Source: SIG710 sp045648605 (lineage in GTDB: Bacteria > Bacillota > Clostridia > Oscillospirales > CAG-272). Taken from it: DNA of 10,731 nt. Shown one piece after another: positions 10,729 to 10,731 of the stretch. The DNA is taken from positions 1 to 10,731 of the forward strand of contig JAZROG010000077.1 in NCBI GenBank assembly GCA_045648605.1. Reading direction: 5' to 3'. A model generated the notes under the pieces. The model worked only from the letters and a program-made list of their open reading frames with translations, searched no databases and was not told the DNA's origin. Positions within the stretch are counted from its first letter, which is position 1. Each line of letters opens with the position of its first letter. The position numbers and the translations under genes are program-made.

Positions 10729-10731
10729 AAA

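Overview
This window looks like the early and replication region of a temperate tailed phage or prophage of a low-to-mid GC Firmicute, probably a gut Clostridia. I infer this from strong AGGAGG-type ribosome binding sites, dense same-strand packing with many ATGA or TAATG overlaps, and a typical Clostridia-phage gene set: DUF7666-like, DUF739/Cro-like, DUF6291-like, Gp157, a Rad52-type annealing protein, SSB, MazG-like, Lar-like and DUF1064. No virion, integrase, lysis, tRNA or rRNA genes are visible.

Layout. Positions 1-323 hold the 3' end of a rightward gene with a C-terminal membrane helix. It runs tail-to-tail into a leftward gene (244-585) encoding a winged-helix-like protein with its own C-terminal membrane helix. 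That leftward gene has a near-consensus promoter (614-642) with an inverted repeat in its spacer. From 661 to the end every gene reads rightward, probably as one long operon. It opens with a DUF7666-like protein carrying ten near-identical nonapeptide repeats, then two small DNA-binding proteins (excisionase/MerR-like and Cro-like). A replication-initiator-like gene (1993-2661) follows.

The centre of that replication gene carries three 18-bp iterons, each built on the palindrome ATTACGGCGTAAT. They are followed by a hexanucleotide AT-rich tandem repeat. The middle iteron is read in a different frame from the other two, so the conservation is at the DNA level. The arrangement resembles the lambda O gene with its internal origin, and it is the best candidate here for something undescribed.

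Positions 3383-5832 form a recombination module: Gp157, a Rad52-like annealing protein, a NinB-like protein, a small zinc-ribbon protein and SSB. Positions 5856-7382 hold unknown proteins, a 23-residue membrane peptide and a small DPPH-motif methyltransferase. An AT-rich gap (7383-7480) carries a 30-bp-period direct repeat. Positions 7481-9939 are a cassette of small cysteine-knuckle accessory proteins, including a MazG-like pyrophosphohydrolase, a Lar-like anti-restriction protein and a protein ending in a sigma-region-4-like helix-turn-helix. The window closes with a 22-residue peptide, a small membrane protein, a DUF1064 nuclease-like protein and a 55-residue hypothetical protein.

The likely joint role is to start phage DNA replication, process and anneal recombination intermediates, and blunt host restriction. 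All functions are inferred from sequence; no searches were run.
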